From positions 124,001-188,000 of the forward strand of contig JALDRB010000008.1 of NCBI GenBank assembly GCA_031316155.1: DNA of 64,000 nucleotides, given 5' to 3'. Source of the DNA: Candidatus Scalindua sp. Lineage in GTDB: Bacteria; Planctomycetota; Brocadiia; Brocadiales; Scalinduaceae. Below, piece by piece: positions 1 to 7,630 of the stretch (position 1 is its first letter; every line of letters starts with the position of its first letter). The notes under the pieces are model-generated. The model had not been told where the DNA came from and made no database searches. It saw nothing but the letters and a program-made list of their open reading frames with translations. The translations under genes and the position numbers were made by a program.

Positions 1-4
1 TGCC

Positions 5-29
5 AAATAATTCATTCAATGAATTATTT
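5..29. promoter_or_regulatory. palindromic operator candidate upstream of the RHH gene
   Basis: A perfect inverted repeat with 12-bp arms (aaataattcatt / aatgaattattt) around one central base lies 60 bp before the ribbon-helix-helix gene at 90. A near-identical palindrome with one mismatch sits at the same distance before the paralogue at 18445. RHH proteins bind such sites as dimers and often repress themselves, so this is a plausible autoregulatory operator (inference). Confidence 0.5.
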
Positions 30-89
30 ATTTTGATGAATCACGGTGTTAACTTTATTATTATCATGGTCTAAGGGAGGCGTTAAACC

Positions 90-281
90 ATGATCAATCT
101 TGATTTCAGTAACAGGCCTGACGCAACAAGGTCTTTATCGTTGAGCATTCCATTTAGAGATTTTGTCTATCTCGAAGGGTTGGCCAGGGCTCAGGGATCT
201 TCGCTTAACAAACTGGTCAAGAGATCAATTCAAGAGAGTCTTAAACGAGAGGTTGCAGGATACATAATCCCGGAAGTTTGA
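90..281 (+). CDS. small ribbon-helix-helix (Arc/MetJ/CopG-like) DNA-binding protein, copy 1
   Basis: A 63-residue protein with a strong ribosome site (gggagg) about 8 bases before ATG. The short beta-strand-like stretch LSLSIPF followed by two amphipathic helices (DFVYLEGLARAQG and SLNKLVKRSIQESLKR) is the layout of ribbon-helix-helix repressors and antitoxins. A 90%-like copy lies at 18445-18636, with conserved upstream palindrome and conserved downstream sequence (tttgaagcgatacccgaaag), and a 3' relic lies near 8503. No toxin-like partner is adjacent, so it is more likely an element-borne regulator than half of a toxin-antitoxin pair. It lies near the left end of the tRNA-Leu element in the second copy, which suggests a role in element control. 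Confidence 0.7.
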   Translation: MINLDFSNRPDATRSLSLSIPFRDFVYLEGLARAQGSSLNKLVKRSIQESLKREVAGYIIPEV

Positions 282-412
282 AGCGATACCCGAAAGACGC
301 AAAAAATTTACTACATGACCGGAAATAGCTGAGAGGCGAATTAAGGTACATATTTATGAGAATTGGATGTGGTCTATTTAAATATTAACCGTAAGAGAGG
401 ACGCATGAATCA

Positions 413-733
413 ATGAATTACATACTGACAATTACAACAGATTTTTTGCTCTTGTTGCTTGCCACACCGCTCGTGTTCGCTCAGGGCGCAGGCATTGAAT
501 GGGAAATCCTTAATCAGGAGGTTATGGATCTTTATCGTACGGGCAAATATGGCCGTGCCGTCGTTGTCGCCAAGAAGGCCCTCGAAGTAGCCGAGAAAAA
601 CGTAGGTCTTAATCATCCCGATGTGGCCTCATGCCTTGAGAACTTGGCGGCGCTGTATCGAGATACGAAACGGAACGAAGACGCCAAAACACTGGAGCAA
701 CGTGCGGCCCGTATCCGATCTATCCAACGATAA
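413..733 (+). CDS. short secreted tetratricopeptide-repeat protein (probably a truncated TPR family member)
   Basis: 106 residues. The first 24 residues contain a hydrophobic stretch ending LVFAQG, a plausible Sec signal peptide. The rest holds one and a half TPR units of the TPR_10/12 type (motif HPDVASCLENLAALY, then DAKTLEQRAARIR), as in the multi-repeat HPxxAxxLNNLAxLY proteins of planctomycetes and cyanobacteria. Those are usually several hundred residues long, so this is probably a fragment or a minimal member. Start ATG at 413 has an upstream purine run (aagagagg); an earlier ATG at 405 stops at once. Just upstream of the cassette array; it could itself be a cassette gene but no attC was recognised before it. 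Confidence 0.6.
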   Translation: MNYILTITTDFLLLLLATPLVFAQGAGIEWEILNQEVMDLYRTGKYGRAVVVAKKALEVAEKNVGLNHPDVASCLENLAALYRDTKRNEDAKTLEQRAARIRSIQR

Positions 734-809
734 AGTAAACGGTTAACAAGAGGCTCCTTGAGTGAGTCTTAAGATAGCAATTAACATCAAATACCCAAGA
801 AAAGCAAAA

Positions 810-872
810 GTATTATATGTACTAACAGCCGTAAAATAGGGCGGTTATTAGTACGGATAATTCATGTTATAC
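810..872 (+). repeat. attC-like site (cassette junction 0)
   Basis: Outer motif gtattat (810) pairs with gttatac (866-872), and inner arms gtactaac-agcc and ggcggttattagtac form a stem. The rightmost motif gttatac is the exact reverse complement of the motif gtataac that closes the next cassette at 1579, as expected for integron cassettes whose attC halves are shared between cassette start and end. Confidence 0.6.
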
Positions 873-891
873 ATGAAAAGGGGTATCAATC

Positions 892-1584
892 ATGGCGTTG
901 TATGAAAAATCAGTCAAACTTCTTTTCCGAGACATGATAAAAGACCTCGATATTCAAAAAGGCGACGTTATAGAACAAGACAAAATAAATTCCTGGTTCA
1001 ACAAAAAATATCCCCTTATAAAGCCTGGCACAATTTCAGCTCATTTGCTTAAGCTATCAATAAATGCCCCTAGCCGAATACATTACAGCGTTGATCCAAA
1101 TGGTAAAGACGATCTTCTTTTCCAGATTGATAGCAAAAAATTTCGTCTTTACGACCAAGCTTCAGATCCAGACCCTATTTATTTACGACAAAAAGAAGAT
1201 GAGAAAGATCTTCAGAATTTCTTGGCAAAGAATCTATCCCTTATTGAGCCGGGCCTAACCTTATATATGGAAGAGGAAATTAGCGGTATCGAGTTTCCCG
1301 TAGGGAACCGGTTCATCGATATATTGGCAATCGATAGTAACAACAATTATGTGGTCATAGAACTTAAAGTATCGCGCGGGTACGATAGGGTTGTAGGCCA
1401 AATCCTTCGCTATATGGCATAGATCAGAAAAAACCATGCAGAAGAAAGTCAGAAAGTGCGAGGCATAATAATCGCCCGTGAGATTTCGGATGATCTTCTG
1501 CTGGCATGTTCTGAGACGAATAATGTTGAACTGTACGAATACAACCTATCGATAACATTGAACAAAATAAAGATGAATGTATAA
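892..1584 (+). pseudogene. NucS-like / DUF91 PD-(D/E)XK endonuclease, interrupted by one in-frame stop
   Basis: The open frame 892-1422 encodes 176 residues ending ...GQILRYMA, then TAG. The same frame continues without further stops to TAA at 1584, giving IRKNHAEESQKVRGIIIARE and LLLACSETNNVELYEYNL. This is the expected continuation of the NucS C-terminal nuclease domain (family pattern GQxLRYMxWxRKNLAxxxQxVRGIIxA). A tryptophan codon TGG is therefore very probably mutated to TAG at 1420-1422. Catalytic residues FIDILAID and VVIELKVSRG (D...ExK) are intact before the stop. The N-terminal ~80 residues look like a separate helical DNA-binding part (SVKLLFRDMI). It is the first clear gene of the cassette array. 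A shortened but folded product is unlikely, because the stop falls inside the nuclease fold. Confidence 0.75.
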
Positions 1585-1654
1585 CAACCGCATCAACTCG
1601 GACTGGCAAATCCGCTGCGCTCCTTTGCCAGCCGGTTATGCGGAGCCGTTAACT
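1579..1654 (+). repeat. attC site 1
   Basis: gtataac (1579-1585) and gttaact (1648-1654) bound long imperfect arms: ccgcatcaactcggactggc on the left and gccagccggttatgcgg on the right, with loop tccgctgcgctcc. This is the classic bulged attC hairpin of integron cassettes. It starts within the last codons of the upstream gene, as is typical. Confidence 0.8.
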
Positions 1655-1659
1655 GCCAT

Positions 1660-2412
1660 ATGAAAATTGTTACCTGGAACTGTAATAGAGCACTTAGAAA
1701 GAAATTAGCAAAAGCTGATTCTTTAGGTGCTGATGTTTTAGTAATTCAAGAATGTGAAGATCCTTCACAGTCCACAAAAGAATATCGCAAATGGGCTGGT
1801 GAATATCTCTGGGCAGGAACATCAAAAAACAAGGGTATTGGTATATTTCCCAAAAAAGGAAATATCATCTCAAGATTAGAATGGTCCGGTAGGTTTGAAT
1901 TAAAAGGTTTAAAAACCAAAAGCTTTTCTACTAGCTGGAAAACCGAAGATTTAAAGCTGTTTTTCCCCTTTTGCTTAAACAACAAATTCAATATTCTAGC
2001 GTGTTGGACAAAAGGCAGTGATGCTCAAATTTTTGGTTATATGGGGCAGTTTTGGAAATACCTGCAAATACACAGGGATCACCTCGCTAATGAAAACACG
2101 TTCATTCTAGGTGACTTTAATAGCAATGCTATTTGGGATAAAGAGGACAGGTGGTGGAGTCATACTGACCTTGTCAATGAACTTTCCGACCTTGGTGTTG
2201 AAAGCCTATATCACTATCAGACCAAAGAAAAACATGGAGAAGAAAAAACACCTACGTTTTTCCTTCATCGTAAAGATAATAAACCTTACCATATCGACTA
2301 TGTATTTTTATCCAATAATCTTCTGTCTAAATGTGAGCTTTCTATCGGTAAAAGAGAAGAGTGGATATCAGCAAGTGACCATATGCCGCTATGTGTAAAT
2401 GTCAGCAGTTAA
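1660..2412 (+). CDS. endonuclease/exonuclease/phosphatase (EEP) superfamily protein
   Basis: 250 residues with the full EEP metal-hydrolase signature in order: TWNCNR near residue 5, VLVIQECE near 28 (metal-binding Glu), ILGDFNSN near 148, HIDYVFL near 212 and a C-terminal SASDHMPL (catalytic Asp-His). Such proteins are Mg-dependent phosphodiesterases acting on DNA, RNA or phospholipids; no targeting domain is visible and there is no signal peptide, so a cytoplasmic nuclease is the likeliest role (inference). The gene fills cassette 2: it begins 6 bases after the attC core and its stop overlaps the next attC. AT-rich and strongly lysine-biased relative to the chromosomal genes, consistent with horizontal origin. 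Confidence 0.85.
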   Translation: MKIVTWNCNRALRKKLAKADSLGADVLVIQECEDPSQSTKEYRKWAGEYLWAGTSKNKGIGIFPKKGNIISRLEWSGRFELKGLKTKSFSTSWKTEDLKLFFPFCLNNKFNILACWTKGSDAQIFGYMGQFWKYLQIHRDHLANENTFILGDFNSNAIWDKEDRWWSHTDLVNELSDLGVESLYHYQTKEKHGEEKTPTFFLHRKDNKPYHIDYVFLSNNLLSKCELSIGKREEWISASDHMPLCVNVSS

Positions 2413-2479
2413 CAAGCGCGTCAATTGGAGCTGGTTTTCTGCTGGCGCTCCAAACCAGCCCATTACGCGGATGTTAGGG
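2407..2479 (+). repeat. attC site 2
   Basis: agttaac (2407-2413) is the exact complement of gttaact that opened this cassette at 1648. Inner arms ttggagctggttt and aaaccagcccattacgcgg pair around loop tctgctggcgctcc. The right end is gttaggg at 2473-2479. Confidence 0.85.
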
Positions 2480-2488
2480 CTCTAAAAT

Positions 2489-2992
2489 ATGGCAACAGGA
2501 CGAAGTAATAAACTTGTAGGACAAACTGGTGAATATCTTGTCGCCGCGGAACTATCACGACGAGGGCTAATTGCCACAACATTTACCGGCAACGTTCCAC
2601 ACTATGATATTATCGCCTCCGATGAGAATGGTCAACACGTTTCAGTTCAGGTGAAGGCCAGTCGCGGTTCTAAATGGCAATTCGGGAACATCTCAAATTA
2701 TTGCGACATTACGTTTGAAGGTAAACAACAGGTTGTCGGCAAAATGAAGACATGTCCAGTGCAAAGACTCATTATGGCTTTCGTAAGAATTGATGAAGGA
2801 AGAAATGACCGATTTTATATCCTAGAATGGGAATGTTTACGCGACTTGTTAGTATATCATCATAAAGCATACCTAGCTCAGCATAATGGAGTTCGTCCCA
2901 AGAAGTGGGAGACTCTTCATTGTGCCATTGCGGAGGCAGCACTACATCCATATCAAGACAAATGGGACACAATTGAAAAGAACCTTATCTAA
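2489..2992 (+). CDS. DUF4365-like PD-(D/E)XK nuclease-fold protein (cassette gene)
   Basis: 167 residues. The motif series GQTGEYLVAAELSRRG, then HYDIIASDENG and SVQVKAS, fits the restriction-endonuclease-like fold: helix with Glu, Asp at the start of a beta strand, and Q-x-K as the last two active-site residues. This arrangement is known from DUF4365 and related 'group I intron endonuclease-like' proteins, frequent in integron cassettes. The C-terminal half (RFYILEWECLRDLLVYHH onward) is not recognised. Function is inferred as a DNA nuclease or recombination accessory protein; no methylase partner is adjacent, so it is not an ordinary restriction system. ATG follows the attC core by about 10 bases. 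Confidence 0.7.
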   Translation: MATGRSNKLVGQTGEYLVAAELSRRGLIATTFTGNVPHYDIIASDENGQHVSVQVKASRGSKWQFGNISNYCDITFEGKQQVVGKMKTCPVQRLIMAFVRIDEGRNDRFYILEWECLRDLLVYHHKAYLAQHNGVRPKKWETLHCAIAEAALHPYQDKWDTIEKNLI

Positions 2993-2996
2993 TAGA

Positions 2997-3073
2997 GCCC
3001 TAATCCGCTCCACTTGACCGCCTTCCGCACCGCTTCGCTCTGTTCTAGGCGGCATGTGAGCTTGTCGTTATGC
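2997..3073 (+). repeat. attC site 3
   Basis: gccctaa (2997) complements ttagggc at the start of the cassette. Arms cttgaccgcct and aggcggcatgtgag surround the loop tccgcaccgcttcgctctgttct. The right end is gttatgc at 3067-3073. Confidence 0.85.
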
Positions 3074-3084
3074 ATTGAAACTCC

Positions 3085-3819
3085 ATGGATCATCAAAAAA
3101 ACAAATATAAAGAAAAAATAATTGCATTTATAGATATTCTTGGGTTTGAAAGTTTAATTAAAAGATTACCAGAAGATCAACAGTTATTTCAGAACCTTGA
3201 TTATGCATTAAACAGAATAAAACACATTGAAAAACAAACAAAAAACAAAGAGTTAATAACAAGCAATTTGGAAGTTAGTGTTTTTTCTGATTGCATAGCA
3301 ATTTCTGCTGAGAAAGATAAAATCAGATCATTAATTTGGACTTCTGGTTGGTTGCAAGCCGAACTACTGTATGTTGGCATTCTTGCCAGAGGCGGCATTT
3401 CAATCGGTCCTGTTATTCACGAAAATGGAATCTTGTATGGTCAAGGAATCATTTCAGCCTACCGATTAGAGTCAAAAACTGCTGTATATCCTAGAATAGT
3501 AGTTTCAGATCAAATAATAAAAAATTACTACAAAGAAATTAGCCTGTATTTAGAGAAAGATTTTGACTCAATGTTTTACATTGATTGTTTTAAATTCGAT
3601 GCAGTAGCTGGAGGTGCTTCCGAACTTGCAGCAGATGGATATGACCCAAGGGCAGTATATTTTCATGAAGTCCGTCGTCATATTGAGAAAAGTTTATCCG
3701 ATATTACTGAGGAAAATCATTTATCCAAATACAAATGGCTAATTAACAGATTCAACAGTGCAGTAAATGAGTTTAATCAAAACAGTTTAGATATTATAAA
3801 AACAATAAATATTGTATAA
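3085..3819 (+). CDS. class III nucleotidyl cyclase-like protein (cassette gene)
   Basis: 244 residues. The opening IIAFIDILGFESL and the later VSVFSDCIAIS place two aspartates where class III adenylate/guanylate cyclases bind their two metal ions. The central segment with ILARGGISIGPV, then GILYGQGIISAYRLE and PRIVVS, matches the cyclase beta-alpha core found in single-domain cyclase-like proteins of integrons and defence loci (including relatives of the Pycsar cyclases). No sensor domain, membrane segment or effector gene is fused. The base-selecting residues cannot be assigned by eye, so substrate (or loss of activity) is open. Cassette 4: spacing to the attC on both sides is minimal. Very AT-rich. 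Confidence is good for the fold, modest for activity. Confidence 0.65.
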   Translation: MDHQKNKYKEKIIAFIDILGFESLIKRLPEDQQLFQNLDYALNRIKHIEKQTKNKELITSNLEVSVFSDCIAISAEKDKIRSLIWTSGWLQAELLYVGILARGGISIGPVIHENGILYGQGIISAYRLESKTAVYPRIVVSDQIIKNYYKEISLYLEKDFDSMFYIDCFKFDAVAGGASELAADGYDPRAVYFHEVRRHIEKSLSDITEENHLSKYKWLINRFNSAVNEFNQNSLDIIKTINIV

Positions 3820-4033
3820 CCAATGCATGCACCAGACGCGAAGAGGCTTGTTTGTTTTTTGCTGCAAGCACGGGGCGCGCTGATGATGTAGGTCGTTCCC
3901 GAATCGTTGCGCGCTTCGGGAACGACCCGCTGAGCAGAGTGGATTAAAAAGTTCCCTCGCGCTTTAACTCGTGTTCGGGAACAATCCACTGGAGTCTGAC
4001 AGCCTTCGGCTGCTGCTCAGCGAGACGTTATCT
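3814..4033 (+). repeat. attC site 4 (unusually long, ~220 bp)
   Basis: Starts gtataac (3814-3820), near-complement of the cassette start ttatgca, and ends gttatct (4027-4033). Between lie strong internal hairpins, for example ggtcgttcccgaa / ttcgggaacgacc and gtggatt / aatccac. Long attC sites of this type exist in chromosomal integrons, though the outermost arms pair less clearly than in the other sites. Confidence 0.55.
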
Positions 4034-4070
4034 GTATTTAGAAAATAACAACGATTCAATAGGAGGCAAT

Positions 4071-4407
4071 ATGATTAGTCGTGAAGATTCAAAAAAGATA
4101 GATATAATGGTAAATACAATTATTTCAATTAATTTCATTTACTGTAGGGCTAGTTGCTCTTTATTTTTTATTAAATTATTTTGGTTTTAGTGATTGGGTT
4201 AGAAAAAATTCCTTTTGGTTTTTAACATTTATGATTTTTGTATTTGGGATTTATTCGATTAACTTACTAAACGGAATAACTGCAATAATAAAGACTTCTA
4301 TGAATGATGACGCGGATTCTTTACTTGAAAAGATAAAAGATTTAGAATCAAAAATTGATATAATTACGAATACCGTTTTTGAGCTTGAAGATCGCAATAA
4401 AATATAG
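4071..4407 (+). pseudogene. frameshifted small two-helix membrane protein (cassette gene)
   Basis: A strong ribosome site (aggagg) precedes ATG 4071, which opens MISREDSKKIDIMVNTIISI and then runs out of frame near 4135-4141. One base shift at that point gives a continuous frame to TAG at 4405-4407: TVGLVALYFLLNYFGF, FWFLTFMIFVFGIYSINLL, then a charged coiled-coil tail DSLLEKIKDLESKIDIITN. The joined product would be about 110 residues: short cytoplasmic start, two membrane helices and a soluble helix. Either the gene is broken or the base is a sequencing error. The attC sites on both sides make it a cassette. Function is unknown. Confidence 0.55.
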
Positions 4408-4428
4408 TTACCAAGGTTTCTAAAGGTA

Positions 4429-4563
4429 CAGATACAAATCGTTCAAGCTAACCCCTTTATCGTTAGAGACTCGTTTAGTTTTGATGCCTTTGTTAACTTG
4501 TTCTTATTCATAGCTCTTTCCGCCAAACGAGCGGGTTAACTTAGCTCAGTTCAGTCGTTATGT
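4429..4563 (+). repeat. attC site 5 (~135 bp)
   Basis: cagatac (4429-4435) nearly complements gttatctg at the start of this cassette. Arms aatcgttcaagctaaccc and gggttaacttagctcagttc pair, with a further ctcgttt / aaacgag stem inside. The right end is gttatgt at 4557-4563, just ahead of the mrr gene. Confidence 0.75.
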
Positions 4564-4780
4564 TTGAAAATAATAAAAAAGGAGAATAAGTGGCAATACC
4601 TGATTATCAAACAATTTTGCTCCCTCTTTTACAATTAGCTGGAGATCAACAAGAACATAAATTCAGAGAATCTGTTGAAACCCTGGCAGATTCATTTAAC
4701 CTTACTGCCGACGAACGCAAAGAGTTACTACCTAGCCCTTATGCAAGCGTGATTTTTAACAAAGAGAGTTGAAGAGGTTT

Positions 4781-4849
4781 GAAATACCCCATTTTACTGG
4801 TTAAAATAGGATTTCTCAAAAAACCAATAACCAGCAAAAGGGGCATTTC
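4781..4849 (+). promoter_or_regulatory. hairpin masking the transposase ribosome-binding site
   Basis: gaaataccccattttactgg (4781-4800) pairs with ccagcaaaaggggcatttc (4831-4849). The right arm contains the aaagggg ribosome site of the transposase ATG at 4852. In transcripts entering from outside the IS, the whole hairpin would form and hide the start, a known way in which IS elements avoid activation by read-through (inference from structure). Confidence 0.55.
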
Positions 4850-4851
4850 AG

Positions 4852-6378
4852 ATGAACAAAAAATTACGAAAGAAGTATACCAAAACACTCAAGAGAAAGA
4901 AACGAGAAATTAAAAAACGACTGGAGAGGAAGCAGTGGGAGGAACAACCCCAACCGATGTTCACCGCCAGGAATATCCATTACGAAATAGCAGAGAAGAC
5001 ACAGGCAATCAACTGCGGAGGAATAGGAGCAATACATCAAATGGTACTGAAGAGTGGTTTGGTACACGAGATTAACCGGCAGGTCAAATTACTGAAAAGC
5101 CATATTCCCTACCACGAGTCAGATCATGTATTGAATATAGCATACAATGTCCTTTGCGGAAATATACGATTAGAGGACATAGAGTTGAACCGACAGGATA
5201 CGGGGTACCTCAATGCAATAGGAGCGCAGAGGATACCGGATCCGACGACAGCGGGGGATTTTACCCGTCGATTTAAGAAAGCGGATATCCTGAGACTGAT
5301 GGAGTGCATCAATACCGCACGCATTCGCGTATGGAAAGAGAGCAGGAAGGATTCCATGGAGGAGGCACTGATAGATGTAGATGGTACGATAGCAAAAACG
5401 TATGGAGAGTGCAAGGAGGGAATAGATGTATCGTATAAGGGGATATGGGGGTATGCGCCGCTGGTGATATCGCTGGGGAACACGAAGGAGGTGTTGTATC
5501 TGGTGAATCGTCCCGGGAACAGGCCGAGCCATGACGGTTGTGTGGAGTGGATAGACCGTGCGATAGGATTGGTGAAGCGATACGCGAAGAGGGTATGTAT
5601 CAGAGGAGATACGGATTTTTCCTTAACGGGAAATTTTGATCGTTGGTCTGAGCAGGCAGACTTTGTGTTTGGTATGAATGCTCATGCGGTGTTGGAAAGA
5701 CGGGCAGGGGAGCTATCGAAGGAATCATGGAAGGAGATAAGGCGTAAACCGAAATACACGGTAAAGACCAACGAGAGAAAGAGGCCAGAGAGGGTAAAAG
5801 AGCGGATCGTGGAAGAGCGAGGGTATAAGAATATTTGTCTTGAGGAAGAGCACGTGGGAGAGTTTGCGTATCGACCGGTGAAGTGTGAGAAGAGGTATCG
5901 AGTGGTAGTGGTCAGGAAGACCTTGAGAGTAGAAAGGGGTCAGATGAGATTATTTGATGACGTACGATACTTTTTTTACATTACAACCCTGAGCGATATA
6001 CCGGCAGAGGAAGTAGTGGAGTTAGCAAATGGGCGATGCAATCAGGAGAATGTGGTAGAGCAGTTAAAGAACGGGGTAAATGCGATGAAGATGCCGGTAA
6101 GAGATTTGGAGAGTAACTGGGCTTATATGGTAATAACAGCGCTGGCGTGGAATATAAAGGCGTGGTTTGGGATGTTAATGCCCGACAAGGCAAGGGGTAC
6201 ACAGGTTGTGAAGATGGAATTTCGGAGGTTTCTTAACACACTGATTTTGCTGCCGTGTCAAATTATCAAAACGGGGAGAAAGATCTTGTATCGTGTTCTT
6301 GGGTACAATGACTGGTTGCAGGATTTCTTTGCTACCTGGGAGCGGATCAGAAAACTGAAGATATGCATGAGAGGGTAA
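4852..6378 (+). CDS. IS1380-family transposase
   Basis: 508 residues. A basic N-terminus (KKLRKKYTKTLKRKKREIKK) is followed by a DDE-type transposase core: ALIDVDGTIAKTYG supplies the first Asp, VCIRGDTDFSL the second, and the C-terminal NGRCNQENVVEQLKNG the Glu of the Y/N-rich motif found in IS1380/IS4-like enzymes. PGNRPSHDGC is typical of IS1380 members. The protein has no internal stop and looks functional. ATG 4852 has a good ribosome site, apparently controlled by a hairpin. It catalyses cut-and-paste movement of the surrounding element, here inserted in mrr. Confidence 0.9.
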   Translation: MNKKLRKKYTKTLKRKKREIKKRLERKQWEEQPQPMFTARNIHYEIAEKTQAINCGGIGAIHQMVLKSGLVHEINRQVKLLKSHIPYHESDHVLNIAYNVLCGNIRLEDIELNRQDTGYLNAIGAQRIPDPTTAGDFTRRFKKADILRLMECINTARIRVWKESRKDSMEEALIDVDGTIAKTYGECKEGIDVSYKGIWGYAPLVISLGNTKEVLYLVNRPGNRPSHDGCVEWIDRAIGLVKRYAKRVCIRGDTDFSLTGNFDRWSEQADFVFGMNAHAVLERRAGELSKESWKEIRRKPKYTVKTNERKRPERVKERIVEERGYKNICLEEEHVGEFAYRPVKCEKRYRVVVVRKTLRVERGQMRLFDDVRYFFYITTLSDIPAEEVVELANGRCNQENVVEQLKNGVNAMKMPVRDLESNWAYMVITALAWNIKAWFGMLMPDKARGTQVVKMEFRRFLNTLILLPCQIIKTGRKILYRVLGYNDWLQDFFATWERIRKLKICMRG

Positions 6379-7376
6379 CAAGATTTTGTGAGAAAAATGA
6401 ATGGAGTTAAAAGTCTGCGGGATTGGTACATCAACATTGTATCATGACACAGTGATATTGTCTGTTCATAGTGGTATTTTTACGAATTCGAGAAGTTTTA
6501 CAAACAAAAAAAGTATTGAGAGATGCATAAGGGATCAAACAAGCAACCAATTATTGATTAAAATATTATGAGTACGTGTGTGGTTAATAAACCTCGCTTG
6601 TTTTAGGCCTAGCGGTCAACAAGAAATATTTAGCAATCGTGTTGGATGGGCAAGAACATATATGAAAAAAGCTGGACTGTTAGATTCCCCAAAGCGGGGA
6701 TATTTTAAAATTACACAAAGAGGATTGAAAGTTCTAGCTCAGAAACCTCCAAAAATAGACGTATCTTTTTTGGAGCAATTTAAAGAATTTATCGAATTTC
6801 GTGATTTAAAACGAGATAAATCAATCTTAAAAGAAAAAAGTGGTATTGAAACGGAAACAACGCCAGAAGAAGCCCTGGAAAATGCCTATCAAAATTTAAA
6901 AGATGAATTAGCCGGTGATCTTTTGCAACAAATAAAGCAAAGCCCTCCAAGTTTATTTGAAAAAATTGTTGTTGAACTTCTTGTTAAAATGGGTTATGGA
7001 GGAAGCCGTAAAGATGCAGGACAAGCAATCGGTAAAAGTGGGGATGAAGGCATTGACGGAATTATCAAAGAAGACAGGCTTGGACTAGACATCATTTATA
7101 TTCAAGCTAAGCGTTGGGATAACACTGTAGGGAGGCCAGAAATTCAGAAATTTGCGGGAGCATTACAAGGTCAAAGAGCACGAAAAGGTATTTTTATTAC
7201 AACATCAAACTTTTCAAAAGAAGCTCATGATTATGCCGCAAAAATAGATTCAAAAATTGTTCTTATTGATGGAGAGCAACTTACTCAATATATGATAGAT
7301 AATACTATTGGTGTTACTCCTATTTCAAATTATGAAATTAAAAAAATCGATTTTGATTATTTCACAGAAGATTAAG

Positions 7377-7445
7377 AACATAACAAATCGATTCACCTGA
7401 ATTTTTCCCATGGAGAAATCGGCGTAGTGGTGAGGAGTTGGAACG
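7377..7445 (+). repeat. degenerate attC-like end of the mrr cassette
   Basis: acataac (7377-7383) directly after the mrr stop is the complement of gttatgt that opened this cassette at 4557. Weak right arms (gagaaat, ggtgagg, gttggaa near 7439) follow. The array cannot be traced beyond this point, so it is either the last cassette or truncated. Confidence 0.45.
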
Positions 7446-7630
7446 GGATGTATCCTGTTCCAAAATTCTTACCCTTTTATTGCAGGGAATTTTTAAAGGC
7501 TTTTAAAGCGATAGAGATCGGGAAAAATTTAAAGATTTTCATTAAATTACGTCAGGTTATGGGTGACATTTTTAACTTAGCGGATTACACTTATAATCAG
7601 GATTGCCTGTTAGTGTTGGGATCGTATTAA

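Larger units (their letters stand above)
4737..6607 (+). mobile_element. IS1380-family insertion sequence
   Basis: The element is bounded by the direct repeat cctagc (4731-4736 and 6608-6613). Its left end ccttatgcaagcgtg and the reverse complement of its right end cctaaaacaagcgag form imperfect terminal inverted repeats starting with CC, as in IS1380 elements. Length is about 1.87 kb with a single transposase. The reading frame of mrr is exactly restored when the element and one repeat are removed. Confidence 0.85.
4590..7375 (+). pseudogene. mrr: Mrr restriction endonuclease gene, split by an IS1380-family insertion
   Basis: The N-terminal piece (4590-4736, 49 codons, MAIPDYQTILLPLLQLAGD to KELLPS) is the winged-helix domain of Mrr. 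The C-terminal piece resumes in the same codon phase at 6614 (GQQEIFSNRVGWARTYMKKA) and runs to 7375. It contains the Mrr_cat nuclease domain with FEKIVVELLVKMGYGG, DEGIDGIIKED and IYIQAKRW (D...Q-x-K). Joining the two pieces across one copy of the 6-bp target repeat cctagc yields 303 codons, the usual Mrr length (~300). Mrr cleaves methylated or otherwise modified DNA. As it stands the gene is knocked out; a C-terminal product from the ORF starting inside the IS (6578) might still be made but would lack the DNA-recognition domain. It fills the last recognisable cassette. Confidence 0.9.

Noticed and set aside
5124..5532. Two overlapping minus-strand ORFs of ~120 codons within the IS1380 transposase
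   Set aside because: They are shadows of the transposase, whose motifs are complete on the + strand.
7427..7630. 67-codon ORF after the mrr cassette
   Set aside because: It overlaps the degenerate attC, has no ribosome site and its sequence is not protein-like enough to support.
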